A DNA stretch of 64,000 nt. It comes from Actinomadura sp. WMMA1423. Its GTDB lineage: Bacteria; Actinomycetota; Actinomycetes; Streptosporangiales; Streptosporangiaceae. Of the stretch, positions 41,793 through 50,691 are shown piece after piece (within the stretch, counting starts at the first letter, position 1; the number at the start of each line of letters is the position of its first letter). Made by a program: the position numbers and the translations under genes. A model generated the notes under the pieces. The model was not told where the DNA came from. It did no database searches and saw nothing but the letters and a program-made list of their open reading frames with translations. Where the stretch lies: assembly GCF_006547145.1 (NCBI RefSeq), contig NZ_CP041244.1, positions 7,130,001 to 7,194,000 on the forward strand. Reading direction: 5' to 3'.

Positions 41793-42737
41793 ATGAGGAT
41801 TGTGATACCTGGGGGGACCGGTCAGATCGGTGCGATCCTGTACCGCGCGCTGACCGCCGCCGGACATGACGTCGTGGTCCTGACCAGGCGCCCGGAACGC
41901 GGGCACGAGATCGGTTGGGACGGCGAGACGCTGGGCCCCTGGGCGGAGGCGATCGACGGCAGCGATGCCGTGATCAACCTGGCCGGACGCAGCGTGAGCT
42001 GCCGGTACACCCCGGCTAACCTGCAGGCCATGATGGATTCGCGGGTGCGCTCGACCCAGGTCGTCGGTACGGCGATCGCGGACGCCGCGAAGCCTCCTCG
42101 GGTCTGGCTCCAGATGAGCACCGCCACCATCTACTCCCACCGCTTCGACGCGCCCAACGACGAGGCGTCCGGCGTGATCGGCGGCACCGAGCCCGGAGTG
42201 CCCGCCTACTGGGCCTACAGCGTGAAGATCGCCAAGAACTGGGAGCGGGCGCAGGAACAGGCTGACACCCCCTCCACCCGCAAGGTCGCCCTGCGCTCCG
42301 CCATGGTGATGAGCCCCGACCGAGCCGGGGTCTTCGACTACCTGCTCTGGCTGGCCCGGCTGGGCCTCGGCGGCCCGGTCGCGGGCGGCGCGCAGTACGT
42401 GTCCTGGATCCACGACCAGGATTTCGTCCGCGCGGTGGAGTTCCTGATCGACCGGGACGACATCGCCGGTCCGGTGAACCTCGCGGCTCCCGACCCGGTA
42501 TCGAACCGCTCCTTGATGCGGACACTGCGTAAGGCTTGGGGCGTCCCGGTGGGCCTGCCCGCGACGAAATGGATGGCCGAGCTCGGAGCGCTGGCACTGC
42601 GCTCGGACACTGAACTCCTCTTGAAAAGCCGTCGAGTCGTCCCCGGACGTCTACTCGAGGCAGGCTTCACCTTCCACCACCCCCGGTGGCAAGAGGCCGC
42701 CGAAGACCTGGTCCACCGCGTGCGCAGCTCGCGATAG
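41793..42737 (+). CDS. TIGR01777/YfcH-family epimerase-like protein
   Basis: 314 residues from the ATG at 41793, eight bases after AAGGGGAG. MRIVIPGGTGQIGAILYRAL is the Rossmann start, and AVINLAGRSVSCRYTPAN the family-specific strand (NLAG.s...RW type). The middle has QMSTATIYSHRFDAPNDE and the C-terminal domain HPRWQEAAEDL. These SDR39U1 proteins bind NADP; their substrate is unknown even for E. coli YfcH. It appears to be a single-gene unit. Confidence 0.9.
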   Translation: MRIVIPGGTGQIGAILYRALTAAGHDVVVLTRRPERGHEIGWDGETLGPWAEAIDGSDAVINLAGRSVSCRYTPANLQAMMDSRVRSTQVVGTAIADAAKPPRVWLQMSTATIYSHRFDAPNDEASGVIGGTEPGVPAYWAYSVKIAKNWERAQEQADTPSTRKVALRSAMVMSPDRAGVFDYLLWLARLGLGGPVAGGAQYVSWIHDQDFVRAVEFLIDRDDIAGPVNLAAPDPVSNRSLMRTLRKAWGVPVGLPATKWMAELGALALRSDTELLLKSRRVVPGRLLEAGFTFHHPRWQEAAEDLVHRVRSSR

Positions 42738-42791
42738 CGGTGGACGCAGCGCATGGGCGGCGGAGGTGGGCACCGCCCTGCCGCCTGTCGG

Positions 42792-43406
42792 TCAGCTGTC
42801 CGCGCGGGAGCCCCGGCGGTGGACACTGACGGCGTAGCCGCCGCCGCGGTAGTCGTCGCCGTCCCAGGTGGCGAAGCGCTGGTGGAAGCTCAGCCCGGCG
42901 GCGGCGCACCAGGCGTCGTAGCTCGCCAGATCCACGCTCGGCGGCACCGGAAGGTGAGCGGCGTCGAGGCCGAACCCCGCCACGAGAAGTCCGCCCGGAC
43001 GCAGGAGCTCGGCCATCGCCCGGATCGCCGCCGGCTCGGTGCCTTGAGCCAGCAGCGGGATGACATTGCCCGCGGCCACGACGAGATCGAAGGGATCGGC
43101 GTCCGGCAGCTCGAGAGCGGCCAGGTCGGCCCTGATCCAGGTCATCTCGGGGGCCGTCCGGCGGGCCTCGGCCAGCATGGAGGCGTCCAGGTCCACTCCG
43201 ACGCAGGCGTAGCCGAGTTCGGCGAGCCGGATCGCGACACGTCCGGTACCGGTGCCGGCGTCCAGTACTCGTGAACCCGGGGGAACCAGCGCCGCGCACA
43301 GCCGCGCCTCCCCGTGCACGTCCGCCCCGGAGGCGGCGAGGTCGGCGAACCGAGCGGCGTAGTCCGCCCCGGAACTCCCACCGGTCAGATCGGACCAGCG
43401 GCTCAT
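42792..43406 (-). CDS. class I SAM-dependent methyltransferase
   Basis: 204 residues from the ATG at 43406 with AAGGGGG upstream. GSRVLDAGTGTGRVAIRLAE is SAM motif I and CVGVDLDASML carries the acidic residue of motif II. WIRADLAALELPDADPFDLVV and LLRPGGLLVAGFGL are motifs III to V. It methylates a small molecule; the target cannot be told. It lies beside a decayed phosphatase gene on the opposite strand and forms its own unit. Confidence 0.9.
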   Translation of the reverse strand: MSRWSDLTGGSSGADYAARFADLAASGADVHGEARLCAALVPPGSRVLDAGTGTGRVAIRLAELGYACVGVDLDASMLAEARRTAPEMTWIRADLAALELPDADPFDLVVAAGNVIPLLAQGTEPAAIRAMAELLRPGGLLVAGFGLDAAHLPVPPSVDLASYDAWCAAAGLSFHQRFATWDGDDYRGGGYAVSVHRRGSRADS

Positions 43407-43439
43407 CGACGCCCCCTTCGCAGCGGCCGGGTACGCCAG

Positions 43440-44167
43440 GGTAGCCGAGCACATCCGCATCGGCGCGGTCACCGACTCGATCAAGAGCCCCGCCCGAACT
43501 ACGCCAGCGAGGAATGGCTGTAGATCGTGACCACCGATCACGGCCACACCGACGCGGGCGGCCACGGCGGCAACATCGCGTCCGGATCCGGCGTCCCGGC
43601 GTCGTCGCCGTCTTGGACTACCTCGGCGTGCCCAAGCCCTCGCACCTCGACGGCAAGTCGATCTTCACGGCGAGCACCGACCCGTTCGACGCCACGTGGT
43701 CGTCGCTGGCGTCCCGCCAGGACGAGACCGGCATCCCCGCGTCCACACTCGGCTGGACGCTCACCGACGACGAGTTCTGGACGGCCACCCAGACCGGCCA
43801 GAACCGGGAGAACAACGTCCGGGCGCGCGGCGTCTTCGCCGTCGCCGAGAGCGACGAATGGGCCGACAAGACCTACTTCGGTACGTACAACACCACACTC
43901 ATCTCCCCGAACGTCCCCGTCGGGGGCCGCACCACCCTGCCCATCTCGCACTACCTGCTGGAGGGCCACCAGCGCGCGACCGTTCTGGTCTCCTACGACG
44001 GTGGCGCCGACCAGCAGCTCCTGCAGTACAGCGCCGACGCCAAGTCCCGCGTCGTGGACCTGACCGCGGCCGTCCCGTCCGGCGCGCAGAACGCGTAGAT
44101 CAAGTTCCGGCTGTCCAACGCGAACAACAGCCGGTACTGGGTCGTCGACAACCCCCGGTTCGGCTGA
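43440..44167 (+). pseudogene. decayed alkaline phosphatase-family gene fragment
   Basis: Pieces of one protein in different frames. The fragment VAEHIRIGAVTDSIKS is followed two bases out of frame by RPNYASEEWL. An in-frame TAG follows, then IVTTDHGHTDAGGHGGN, the C-terminal metal site of alkaline phosphatase-type enzymes. After a deletion or shift near 43595 the frame continues VVAVLDYLGVPKPSHLDGKS to a lectin-like tail. A second TAG stands at about 44096 before IKFRLSNANNSRYWVVDNPRF. The N-terminal two thirds are missing. Several independent lesions make this a true pseudogene rather than a sequencing error. Confidence 0.82.
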
Positions 44168-44541
44168 CCCCTCCTGGTCAAGGGCCCCGGCTGCGGCCGG
44201 GCCCTTCTCCAACCGCACTCCCGGCTCACCGCCCGGCCCCGTGGTCGCTCCGGTGAGGGGGCGGCCGTCCGAACCAAGCCCACCGCGGTTCGAAGTCGGC
44301 AGGCCGGGACAGGCCGTGGAAGCCCGGCCGGTGGCAGGCCACGCAGGACACCGGAACGCCGCCGATGGCCCAATCGGCAGGTGGCCGGCGGGCGTTACCG
44401 CAGCGCAATGCCGCTGGACGTTTCCGCTCGCGCTCCTGAGAAAGATCTCCGCGTGTTTCGTCGCTTCGGGTGAGGGAGGACGGTCGGTATCCCGCCGACG
44501 TCCTCGGACTCGTCGGAAGGGCACCGGACGAGGAGGACTTG
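44168..44541. other. intergenic stretch with terminator before recQ
   Basis: 374 bases with no credible gene. It holds a strong hairpin at 44180-44206, and nothing else stands out apart from the recQ RBS at its end. Confidence 0.5.
44180..44206 (+). terminator. hairpin after decayed phosphatase gene
   Basis: AAGGGCCC and GGGCCCTT form the base of a GC-rich stem with an internal CGGC/GGCC offset and a TGC-type loop. It follows the last stop of the pseudogene by 13 bases. Confidence 0.6.
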
Positions 44542-46344
44542 ATGGACAAGCGGTTCAGCTGGGGCCGGATGGGCAGGCGTCGCCGGCTGCGCCGGGTGGC
44601 CAGGGACGTGTTCGGCTGGCCGGACCTGCGTCCGGGCCAGGGCGAGGCGATGGAACACCTGCTGCAGGGTCGTGACGTGCTGCTGGTCATGCCGACCGGC
44701 GGCGGCAAGTCAGCCGTCTACCAGGTCCCCGCACAGTTGCTTCCCGGGCCGACCGTGGTGATCTCGCCCCTGATCGCTCTGCAGCGCGACCAGATGGCCG
44801 CGCTCGCCGATCGCGACGCCGGCGGTGCCGTGATGGTCAACTCCGCCCAGTCCGGCGGAGCGAGCGAGGACGCCATGGACCAGATCCGGGCGGGCGGAGC
44901 GGAGTACCTCTTCCTCTCGCCCGAGCAACTGGCCAAGCCGTCGGTCGTGGAGCGGCTCGCCGCCGCGCGCCCCTCGCTGATCGCCGTGGACGAGGCGCAC
45001 TGCGTCTCCTCGTGGGGCCACGACTTCCGGCCGGACTACCAGCGGCTCGGCCGGGTGATCGAGCAACTCGGCCATCCGCCGGTCATCGCGCTGACCGCGA
45101 CCGCCTCGCCGCCGGTGCGCGAGGACATCCTCACGTCGCTCGGCCTTCACGACGCCCGGCAACTCGTCCGCGGTTTCGACCGCCCCAACCTGTCCCTGGA
45201 GGTACGTCGCTTCCACGAGGACGCGGACAAGAGGAAGGCGTTGGTCGAGGACGCCGCCGGACGCGAGGGACTGGGCCTCGTCTACGTCGCCACCCGGCGC
45301 GACGCCGAGACCTATGGCTGGGACCTGGCCGCGACGGGCCTGCGTGCCGCCGCGTACCACGCCGGGATGAAGGCGGCGGACCGCCACCGGGTCCACGAGG
45401 CGTTCCAGAACGACGAACTGGATGTCGTGGTGGCCACCTCGGCGTTCGGCATGGGGATCGACAAGCCCGACGTCCGCTACGTCCTGCACGCCGCTCCGCC
45501 GGAGTCCCCGGAGTCGTACTACCAGGAGATCGGCCGTGCCGGACGTGACGGGAAGCCCGCGGCCGCCGTCCTGTTCTACCGCTCTCAGGACCTGGGACTG
45601 CGCCGCTTCTTCGCCGCGGGCAAGCCCGACGAGGAGAAGCTGCTCCAGACCGCGACGCTCCTCCACTCCCATGGCGGCTCGGTTCCGGCGAGCGAGATGC
45701 GGAGTACTTTGAGCGTCGGCGCGTCCAAGCTCACCAGCCTGGTGAACCTGCTGGAACAGGCCGGAGCCGTGGAGACGACCGGCAGGGGAGAATTGCGATA
45801 CGCCGAGGAAGGGCCGCCCCCCGAGGAGGCCGTGGCACGCGCCACGAAACTTGACGAGAACCGCCGCCGCGTCGACGACTCGCGCATCGACATGATGCGC
45901 GCCTACGCGGAGACCACGGATTGCCGCCGCCGCTTCCTGCTGGAGTACCTGGGCGAGCCCTACCAGGGCCCATGCGGAAACTGCGACGCATGCGAGACCG
46001 GAACAACCACCACCCCGGCCCGCGCCGACGAAGCCCCCGCCCAGCCGGACGACGACGCGCCGTTCCCCCTGCACTCCGAGGTGCAACACGCCGCCTGGGG
46101 AACCGGAACGGTCATGCGCCTGGAACCCGACCGCATCACCGTCCTCTTCGAGGAAGCCGGCTACCGCACCCTGTCCCTAGAGGCGATCCAACGCGACGAA
46201 GACCTCCTGACCCTCCGCTCCGACGCCCCCTCCACCGACTCCCGCCCCTCGGGCCGCCGCGGAAGGACACGCACCCGGAAATCCCGCACAAGCCGAGACA
46301 AGGCCACCGCAGCTAGCAAAAACTCCCCCACCGGCGTCTCCTGA
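44542..46344 (+). CDS. recQ: RecQ-family ATP-dependent DNA helicase
   Basis: 600 residues from the ATG at 44542 with AGGAGG five bases upstream. Helicase motifs are in order: RPGQGEAMEHLL (motif 0), VMPTGGGKSAVYQ (I), VVISPLIALQRDQM (Ia), AVDEAHCVSSWGHDFRPDY (II and RecQ loop), ALTATASP (III), ATSAFGMGIDKPDVR (V) and YYQEIGRAGRDG (VI). A zinc-binding region CRRRFLLEYLGEPYQGPCGNCDAC follows (given here as CRRRFLLEYLG and CGNCDAC). There is no HRDC domain. The tail contains a DUF-like beta segment and a basic Ser/Thr/Arg-rich end. It unwinds recombination or repair intermediates. Confidence 0.95.
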   Translation: MDKRFSWGRMGRRRRLRRVARDVFGWPDLRPGQGEAMEHLLQGRDVLLVMPTGGGKSAVYQVPAQLLPGPTVVISPLIALQRDQMAALADRDAGGAVMVNSAQSGGASEDAMDQIRAGGAEYLFLSPEQLAKPSVVERLAAARPSLIAVDEAHCVSSWGHDFRPDYQRLGRVIEQLGHPPVIALTATASPPVREDILTSLGLHDARQLVRGFDRPNLSLEVRRFHEDADKRKALVEDAAGREGLGLVYVATRRDAETYGWDLAATGLRAAAYHAGMKAADRHRVHEAFQNDELDVVVATSAFGMGIDKPDVRYVLHAAPPESPESYYQEIGRAGRDGKPAAAVLFYRSQDLGLRRFFAAGKPDEEKLLQTATLLHSHGGSVPASEMRSTLSVGASKLTSLVNLLEQAGAVETTGRGELRYAEEGPPPEEAVARATKLDENRRRVDDSRIDMMRAYAETTDCRRRFLLEYLGEPYQGPCGNCDACETGTTTTPARADEAPAQPDDDAPFPLHSEVQHAAWGTGTVMRLEPDRITVLFEEAGYRTLSLEAIQRDEDLLTLRSDAPSTDSRPSGRRGRTRTRKSRTSRDKATAASKNSPTGVS

Positions 46345-46458
46345 CCCCAGGCGCCCAGCGCCCGTTCTCGTGGCCTTCTCTCGCCTCTTCGGGGCAGAGG
46401 GATGTCACCAATGAGGTCGTCCTGGGCGGAGCAGCAGCGAGCCGGCCTGGGAGGACGG

Positions 46459-46653
46459 TCAGCGGGCGCAATCCTGCTTGATCTGCTTGATCAGGCCGGC
46501 GAACTGGGCGGGGGAGAGAGCAAGGCGGCCTCCGTCAGGGTCCTTGCTGTCGCGGACTCCGATCTCGGTACCTGGCGCAAGTCGTCCCAGCTCAACGCAA
46601 ACATCATCGTTCGCTGAGCCACTGTATGAACTTTTGCGCCACTGAATCATCAT
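46459..46653 (-). CDS. DUF397 protein
   Basis: 64 residues: IQWRKSSYSGSANDDVCVEL, IGVRDSKDPDGGRLALS and IKQIKQDCAR. The ATG at 46653 overlaps the stop of the upstream XRE gene (ATGA). Its partner carries a frameshift, so this protein may be without a working regulator. Confidence 0.9.
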   Translation of the reverse strand: MMIQWRKSSYSGSANDDVCVELGRLAPGTEIGVRDSKDPDGGRLALSPAQFAGLIKQIKQDCAR

Positions 46654-47464
46654 GCGTAGTTCTCCAAGTACCTCTTGAACAGCTTGCGCGAGGCGTCCTG
46701 AGAGTCCGCCTTTGCGCCGATACGCTCAAAACTATCAATGACGTTCTTGATCTCGTCAGGCATCTCGATCAAGCGCCCGCCCCCATGGGCTCCCGCATAG
46801 GCGATGTCCCGATCGTGGAGGCCGATGAGTTGGCAGAACCCATCTGCCCCTTCGTGCTCTCCTGCCGAGAACGGAACGATGCGGAGGATCACGTTCCATC
46901 GCTCGCTCATTTCGAGGAGATGTTCGAGCTGTGGCTTCATGACCTCGGCTCCCCCCACCTGGCGTGCGAGAACGGCCTCGTCCAGGAGGGCCCGGATGTA
47001 GGGCGGATCGTCTCGCTCCAGGGTGGCTCGCTTCCGAGCGATTCGGGCGCCGAGCACTGCTTCGCGATCTTTCGATGTGCTCAGCCGGCCGTACCTGCGC
47101 GTGTAGTCGTCGGTCTGGAAAAGCAGGGGGATCAGTTGGCCGTGGAACACCTTGATCTCCGCTGCCTGCCGCTCGTGCTGACTGTACTGCTTGAACCAGT
47201 TTGGGTCGTGAGCCATCCGGGCGTACCAGAGCAGCAGCTCGAACAGTCCACCGGTTTCGAGCTTCACGTCCAGCCGCCTGGCGTAGTCGACCTGGAGCTT
47301 CGCTCGCCCGGCCTCGATGTTCGAAGCACTTGATCGCGCCATTCCAATGATCTTGCCTACTGGGTGAGCGACATTCCTTCCTTCTCCCTTGTGAACCGGA
47401 GGCAGTAGGCAAGAAAGTGCCACATAGAGATCGTGGGGTCGAGTGAGTCCCGGACGATCGCCAT
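46650..47464 (-). pseudogene. XRE/DUF5753 regulator with one-base deletion
   Basis: The natural start is the ATG at 47464 (GGGAG six bases upstream), reading MAIVRDSLDP and on to REKEGMSLTQ then TAG. One base later the frame continues VGKIIGMARSSASNIEAGRA, exactly the rest of the helix-turn-helix, and on through DUF5753 (LIPLLFQTDDYTRRYG, IRALLDEAVLARQVGG, LRIVPFSAGEHEG) to 46650. Inserting one base between 47360 and 47361 gives 271 codons without a stop. It is either an inactivated gene or a sequencing error. The orphaned C-terminal part lacks most of the DNA-binding domain. Confidence 0.8.
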
Positions 47465-47563
47465 GGCTACTCCCTGTTTTTGGTTTCTCTCGATACAGGC
47501 AAAGCTGGAGTGTGCCGCTGATTCTTTTCCCATGAATTCGGAATCTCGGCCAAGGGCTGGACG

Positions 47564-47992
47564 ATGGTGATGACGGCGCGCGGGGATCTCCTTATTTCCC
47601 TTATGGGCACAGCGTCCGCAGTGGGACTGGCTCGTACCCTTGTGGACGCACGAATCCGCAACTGGAACTATTTCGGCATTCTCGACAACGCGCTTCTCGT
47701 CGTCTCCGAGCTCGTCACGAACGCGAGCCGCCAGACGCCGCACCAGGAGATCCGCCTCCAGCTCAGCCGGGACGGGCACGGCATCGTCATCGCCGTCTGG
47801 GACGCCGACTACGCCCTCCCTCAGACCAAGCCGATGAAGGAACTCACCTTCGAAGACCTCGACCTCTCCGAGGAGGCGTTCGACGACAACGGCGGCTCGG
47901 GTCTTCACATCGTCCAAGCGCTCTCGACCAAGTGCGGTGTGACCGGCGACCCCGCCGGCGGCAAGGGGATCTGGTCACGCATCCAACCGTGA
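47564..47992 (+). CDS. ATP-binding protein, HATPase_c_2 (anti-sigma-like)
   Basis: 142 residues, single domain. VVSELVTNASRQTP is the N-box with the Mg-binding Asn, IAVWDADYALP the G1-type Asp motif and NGGSGLHIVQALS the G2 box. These proteins resemble RsbW and are thought to be protein serine kinases that sequester sigma factors. It is divergent from the XRE/DUF397 pair. The RBS is weak and an ATG two codons later is possible. Confidence 0.88.
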   Translation: MVMTARGDLLISLMGTASAVGLARTLVDARIRNWNYFGILDNALLVVSELVTNASRQTPHQEIRLQLSRDGHGIVIAVWDADYALPQTKPMKELTFEDLDLSEEAFDDNGGSGLHIVQALSTKCGVTGDPAGGKGIWSRIQP

Positions 47993-48210
47993 CCGTCGCG
48001 CCGAGTGCCAACTGTTCGCGGCATCCGTCGCCACCGCCACCTGAATAAATGCGCATGGCATGTCCAATTAACGGCCCACCGATTAACGGCATTCAAACTG
48101 TCGTCAACGAATGGGCGGATATCTGGCGCCGGCACTTGCCATCCCAAACCGGCGTGGACGGTCTATCCCAACTGTGGCGAAGTCACGGTCGGGAGAACAA
48201 AGGAGAGAAC

Positions 48211-48393
48211 ATGGCAACCGACGAGGAAGACCTGGCGAGGGTCAGAGAGAACCCCCTTCAGCTGGCCCGGATGAACTGGGTCACGGAACTGCGGAAGCGG
48301 GCTGGAGGGGGCTCAGAGGACCCCGCAGCGGAGCCCGAAGGAAGGGCCGGGACGGGCGAGGGCACGTCCCCGCCTGACACGCGCACCAGCTAG
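48211..48393 (+). CDS. hypothetical 60-residue protein
   Basis: A small frame MATDEEDLARVRENPLQLAR to its stop at 48393, with an excellent RBS (AAAGGAGAG, 48200-48208) and a strong terminator hairpin 53 bases after the stop. The N-terminal half is an acidic amphipathic helix with WVTELRKRAGGG; the C-terminal half is disordered (Gly, Pro, Glu, Thr). I do not recognise a family. The placement after an anti-sigma-like ATPase suggests a partner role, but that is a guess. Confidence 0.6.
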   Translation: MATDEEDLARVRENPLQLARMNWVTELRKRAGGGSEDPAAEPEGRAGTGEGTSPPDTRTS

Positions 48394-48445
48394 TTCCCCT
48401 GCGGTCCGGTAACACGGCCCCATCGGGTTCGTAGCAGCAAGTAGG

Positions 48446-48472
48446 CGGGCCGGGCTCATTGAGCCCGGCCCG
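48446..48472 (+). terminator. terminator hairpin
   Basis: CGGGCCGGGCTC and GAGCCCGGCCCG form a perfect 12-bp stem around an ATT loop, 52 bases after the small protein gene. It is the strongest terminator of the window, in an otherwise empty gap of about 320 bases before the tRNA. Confidence 0.85.
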
Positions 48473-48711
48473 TCGTCCCCTTCGGATGGACAGCGCGGCG
48501 GGCGGGCCCCCATGCATGACATCCACTGGTAGGGGTCATGCTGATCAGCAAGGGGTGCGCGGCCCAAGATTCGAGGCGGTTCGACGTCCAACACCGTAAG
48601 ACCGAATCGGGGGAGCGTCTGAGGTCTCTCCACAGGGGCAACTGCCGCGGTGGTGGCTGCGAACACGAACAGGGCGCACACCGATCATTGATGTACGCCC
48701 TGGGGTGCGGG

Positions 48712-48784
48712 TGCGCCGTCAGGGACTTGAACCCCGAACCCGCGGATTAAGAGTCCGCTGCTCTGCCAATTGAGCTAACGGCGC
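48712..48784 (-). tRNA. tRNA-Lys (anticodon CTT)
   Basis: 73 bases on the minus strand. The acceptor stem GCGCCGT pairs with ACGGCGC, the D-arm reads AGCTCAATTGGCAGAGC, the anticodon loop is CTCTTAA and the T-arm GGGTTCGGGGTTCAAGTCCC has TTC at the expected place. The discriminator base is A and CCA is not encoded, as usual in actinomycetes. No duplicated 3' end that would mark an integration site is seen nearby. Confidence 0.95.
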
Positions 48785-48868
48785 CTGTCGTACGGGCCTC
48801 GGCGGCGGGCCGGGGTCCCTCGCGACAGGAAGAACAGTATCAGGCCCTGCGGACCAGTGCGAACCGGT

Positions 48869-49438
48869 TTAGCCCCGGGCCGGAAGGACGCTCATCATGC
48901 CGCGCCACAGGGCGATCGCGGTGGCCCGGGAGCCCACGCCGAGCTTGGCGTAGATGCGGTTGACGTGGTTCTTTACCGTCTTCTCGCTGAGGAAGAGCTG
49001 GCGGGCGATCTCGCCGTTGGAGCGCCCGGTGGCGATCAGATCCATGACCTCGGCTTCGCGGGCGGACAGGCCCAGGGTGGTGCGGGACGCGTGGCGGACA
49101 CCGCGGACGAGATCGTGGGCGGTGAAGGAGCCGGGAACGAGGGTGCCGCAGGCGCCGGCGCGGAGAGCGGCCTCGACGGCGGGCTGGTCGTCAGAGGCGA
49201 GGACGAAGACACGGGAGGACGTACTGAGGGGCAGCGCGTGATCCGCGGCGGCCGCGTCCAGCAGGACGATGTCGGGCCGCAGGCGCTCGGCCAGCGGGCC
49301 CGCCGCGGCCGGGTCGGGTGTGTCGGCAACGACCTGGAACTCGTCGCTGCCATCAAGCACGGAGATCACATCAGCCCTGCCCCGAGCGTCCCCGTCCACC
49401 ACGAGTACCCGCAGCGGAGCCGTCTCATCGACACTCAT
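48869..49438 (-). CDS. LuxR-type response regulator
   Basis: 189 residues from the ATG at 49438 (MSVDETAPLRVLVVDGDARG). The receiver domain has the acidic DGD pair and DIVLLDAAAAD with the likely phosphoacceptor Asp, but the strand-4 and strand-5 regions are poorly conserved and the Lys is not obvious. LGLSAREAEVMDLIATGRSN then GEIARQLFLSEKTVKNHVNR is a NarL/LuxR helix-turn-helix. No histidine kinase is adjacent. Its 5' end and promoter are duplicated at 52037-52270. Confidence 0.9.
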   Translation of the reverse strand: MSVDETAPLRVLVVDGDARGRADVISVLDGSDEFQVVADTPDPAAAGPLAERLRPDIVLLDAAAADHALPLSTSSRVFVLASDDQPAVEAALRAGACGTLVPGSFTAHDLVRGVRHASRTTLGLSAREAEVMDLIATGRSNGEIARQLFLSEKTVKNHVNRIYAKLGVGSRATAIALWRGMMSVLPARG

Positions 49439-49513
49439 CCGTCGCCCTTGGCGTGTCGTTGACATTTCTAGGGTCGGAGCATAACCGCATGATCTTCGAA
49501 GGTCGATGAACCG
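49278..49513. repeat. duplicated segment, copy A
   Basis: Covers the first ~53 codons of the response regulator and about 75 bases ahead of its start. It matches 52037-52270 in the same orientation at nearly all positions, with two one-base gaps and scattered changes. Shared stretches include TTGACATTTCTAGGGTCGGA. Confidence 0.9.
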
Positions 49514-49673
49514 GCGCCTACGGACGCCTTATCGAGACCGGAACGACGTCGGGGCCCGATTGTCGGTGGACGGCCAGGCGCTGAGAGCTGGAGTGAGCGG
49601 AGGGGTTTCGACCTCCAACGTCCGGCCCATATCAGGGCACGTCAAGGCAATATGCCCGATGCCTGCCCCCTAG

Positions 49674-50691
49674 GGGCTGTCTCGAAGTCTGGTGTGTGAC
49701 GGTGTGTCGTGATCCTTAAACAGCGAGGTCTCCGGTAGAGGGTTCATCGACCAAGAAGAACCAGAAACACCGGAGACCTCGTGGCCACCCTAGCGGTGAC
49801 GCGGCGGTTCGACCTGACCGATGGGCAGTGGGCGGCGCTGGAGCCGCTGCTGCCGGCGCCCAAGGGGCCGGGTCGGCCGTCAAAGTGGACGAAACGGCAG
49901 CTCATCGACGGGATCCGGTGGCGGGTGTGGGTCGGTGCGCCCTGGCGGGATGTCCCGTGGTGTTACGGCTCCTGGCAGGCGGTGTACTCGCTGTTTCGCC
50001 GCTGGCAGCGGGCGGGGGTGTGGGCGCGGGTCGTGGCCGGGCTGCAAGGCCGGGCGGACGCGGTCGGACTGATCACCTGGGAGGTGGGTGTGGATTCCAC
50101 GATCGCTCGGGCCCATCAGCACGCCGCTGGTGCCCGCACCCGGCCTGATGAGCAGGCCGAGCCCCCGGATGAGGCTGGCGGCGAGCCTGCCGATCACGCG
50201 CTGGGACGATCGCGTGGCGGGCTGACCACCAAGATCCACCTGTCGTGCGAGCAGGGACAGAAGGTGTTGTCGCTGCTGGTCACCGCCGGTCAGCGGGGAG
50301 ACTCGCCGCAGTTCCGGGCCGTCCTGGAGCGGATCGCGGTGCCGCGGGTGGGGCCGGGCCGTCCGCGGAAACGACCGGAGCGCGTCCGGGCCGACAAGGC
50401 CTACAGTTCCTACGCCAACCGCGCTTACCTGCGCAGACGCGGGATCGGCTGCACGATCCCGGTCAAGGCCGACCAGGCCCGCAACCGCGCAAAGCGGGGC
50501 AGCCGGGGTGGGCGCCCGCCGGTGTTCTGCGCGCTGGACTACCGGCAGCGGCACGCCATCGAATGCGCCATCAACCGCCTCAAACGTCATCGAGCCGTGG
50601 CCACCCGCTATGACAAGCTCGCCGTCCGCTACGAAGCCACCCTCCACATCGCCGTCATCAACGACTGGCTGATCTGCCTTTGAGACACGCC
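49674..50691 (+). mobile_element. IS5-type insertion sequence
   Basis: A 1018-base element. Imperfect ends GGGCTGTCTCGAAG and, inverted at the right, GGCGTGTCTCAAAG match at 11 of 14 positions. It is flanked by a direct CTAG at 49670-49673 and 50692-50695, consistent with a target duplication. It carries one intact transposase gene and appears recent and complete. It lies between the two copies of the duplicated response-regulator segment. Confidence 0.88.
49781..50683 (+). CDS. IS5-family transposase
   Basis: 300 residues from a GTG at 49781. The DUF4096-like N-domain (FDLTDGQWAALEPLLP) is followed by a DDE core: VGVDSTIARAHQHAAG with the first Asp, VRADKAYSSYANRAYL with the second, and ECAINRLKRHRAVATRYDK with the Glu. 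It is a single uninterrupted frame, in contrast to the related element at 61848-62739. It is the only gene of the element. Confidence 0.93.
   Translation: MATLAVTRRFDLTDGQWAALEPLLPAPKGPGRPSKWTKRQLIDGIRWRVWVGAPWRDVPWCYGSWQAVYSLFRRWQRAGVWARVVAGLQGRADAVGLITWEVGVDSTIARAHQHAAGARTRPDEQAEPPDEAGGEPADHALGRSRGGLTTKIHLSCEQGQKVLSLLVTAGQRGDSPQFRAVLERIAVPRVGPGRPRKRPERVRADKAYSSYANRAYLRRRGIGCTIPVKADQARNRAKRGSRGGRPPVFCALDYRQRHAIECAINRLKRHRAVATRYDKLAVRYEATLHIAVINDWLICL

Noticed and set aside
48712..48784. tRNA-Lys gene as the attachment site of the integrase-bearing element
   Set aside because: The integrase fragment lies 15 kb away and no copy of the tRNA 3' end is seen nearby.
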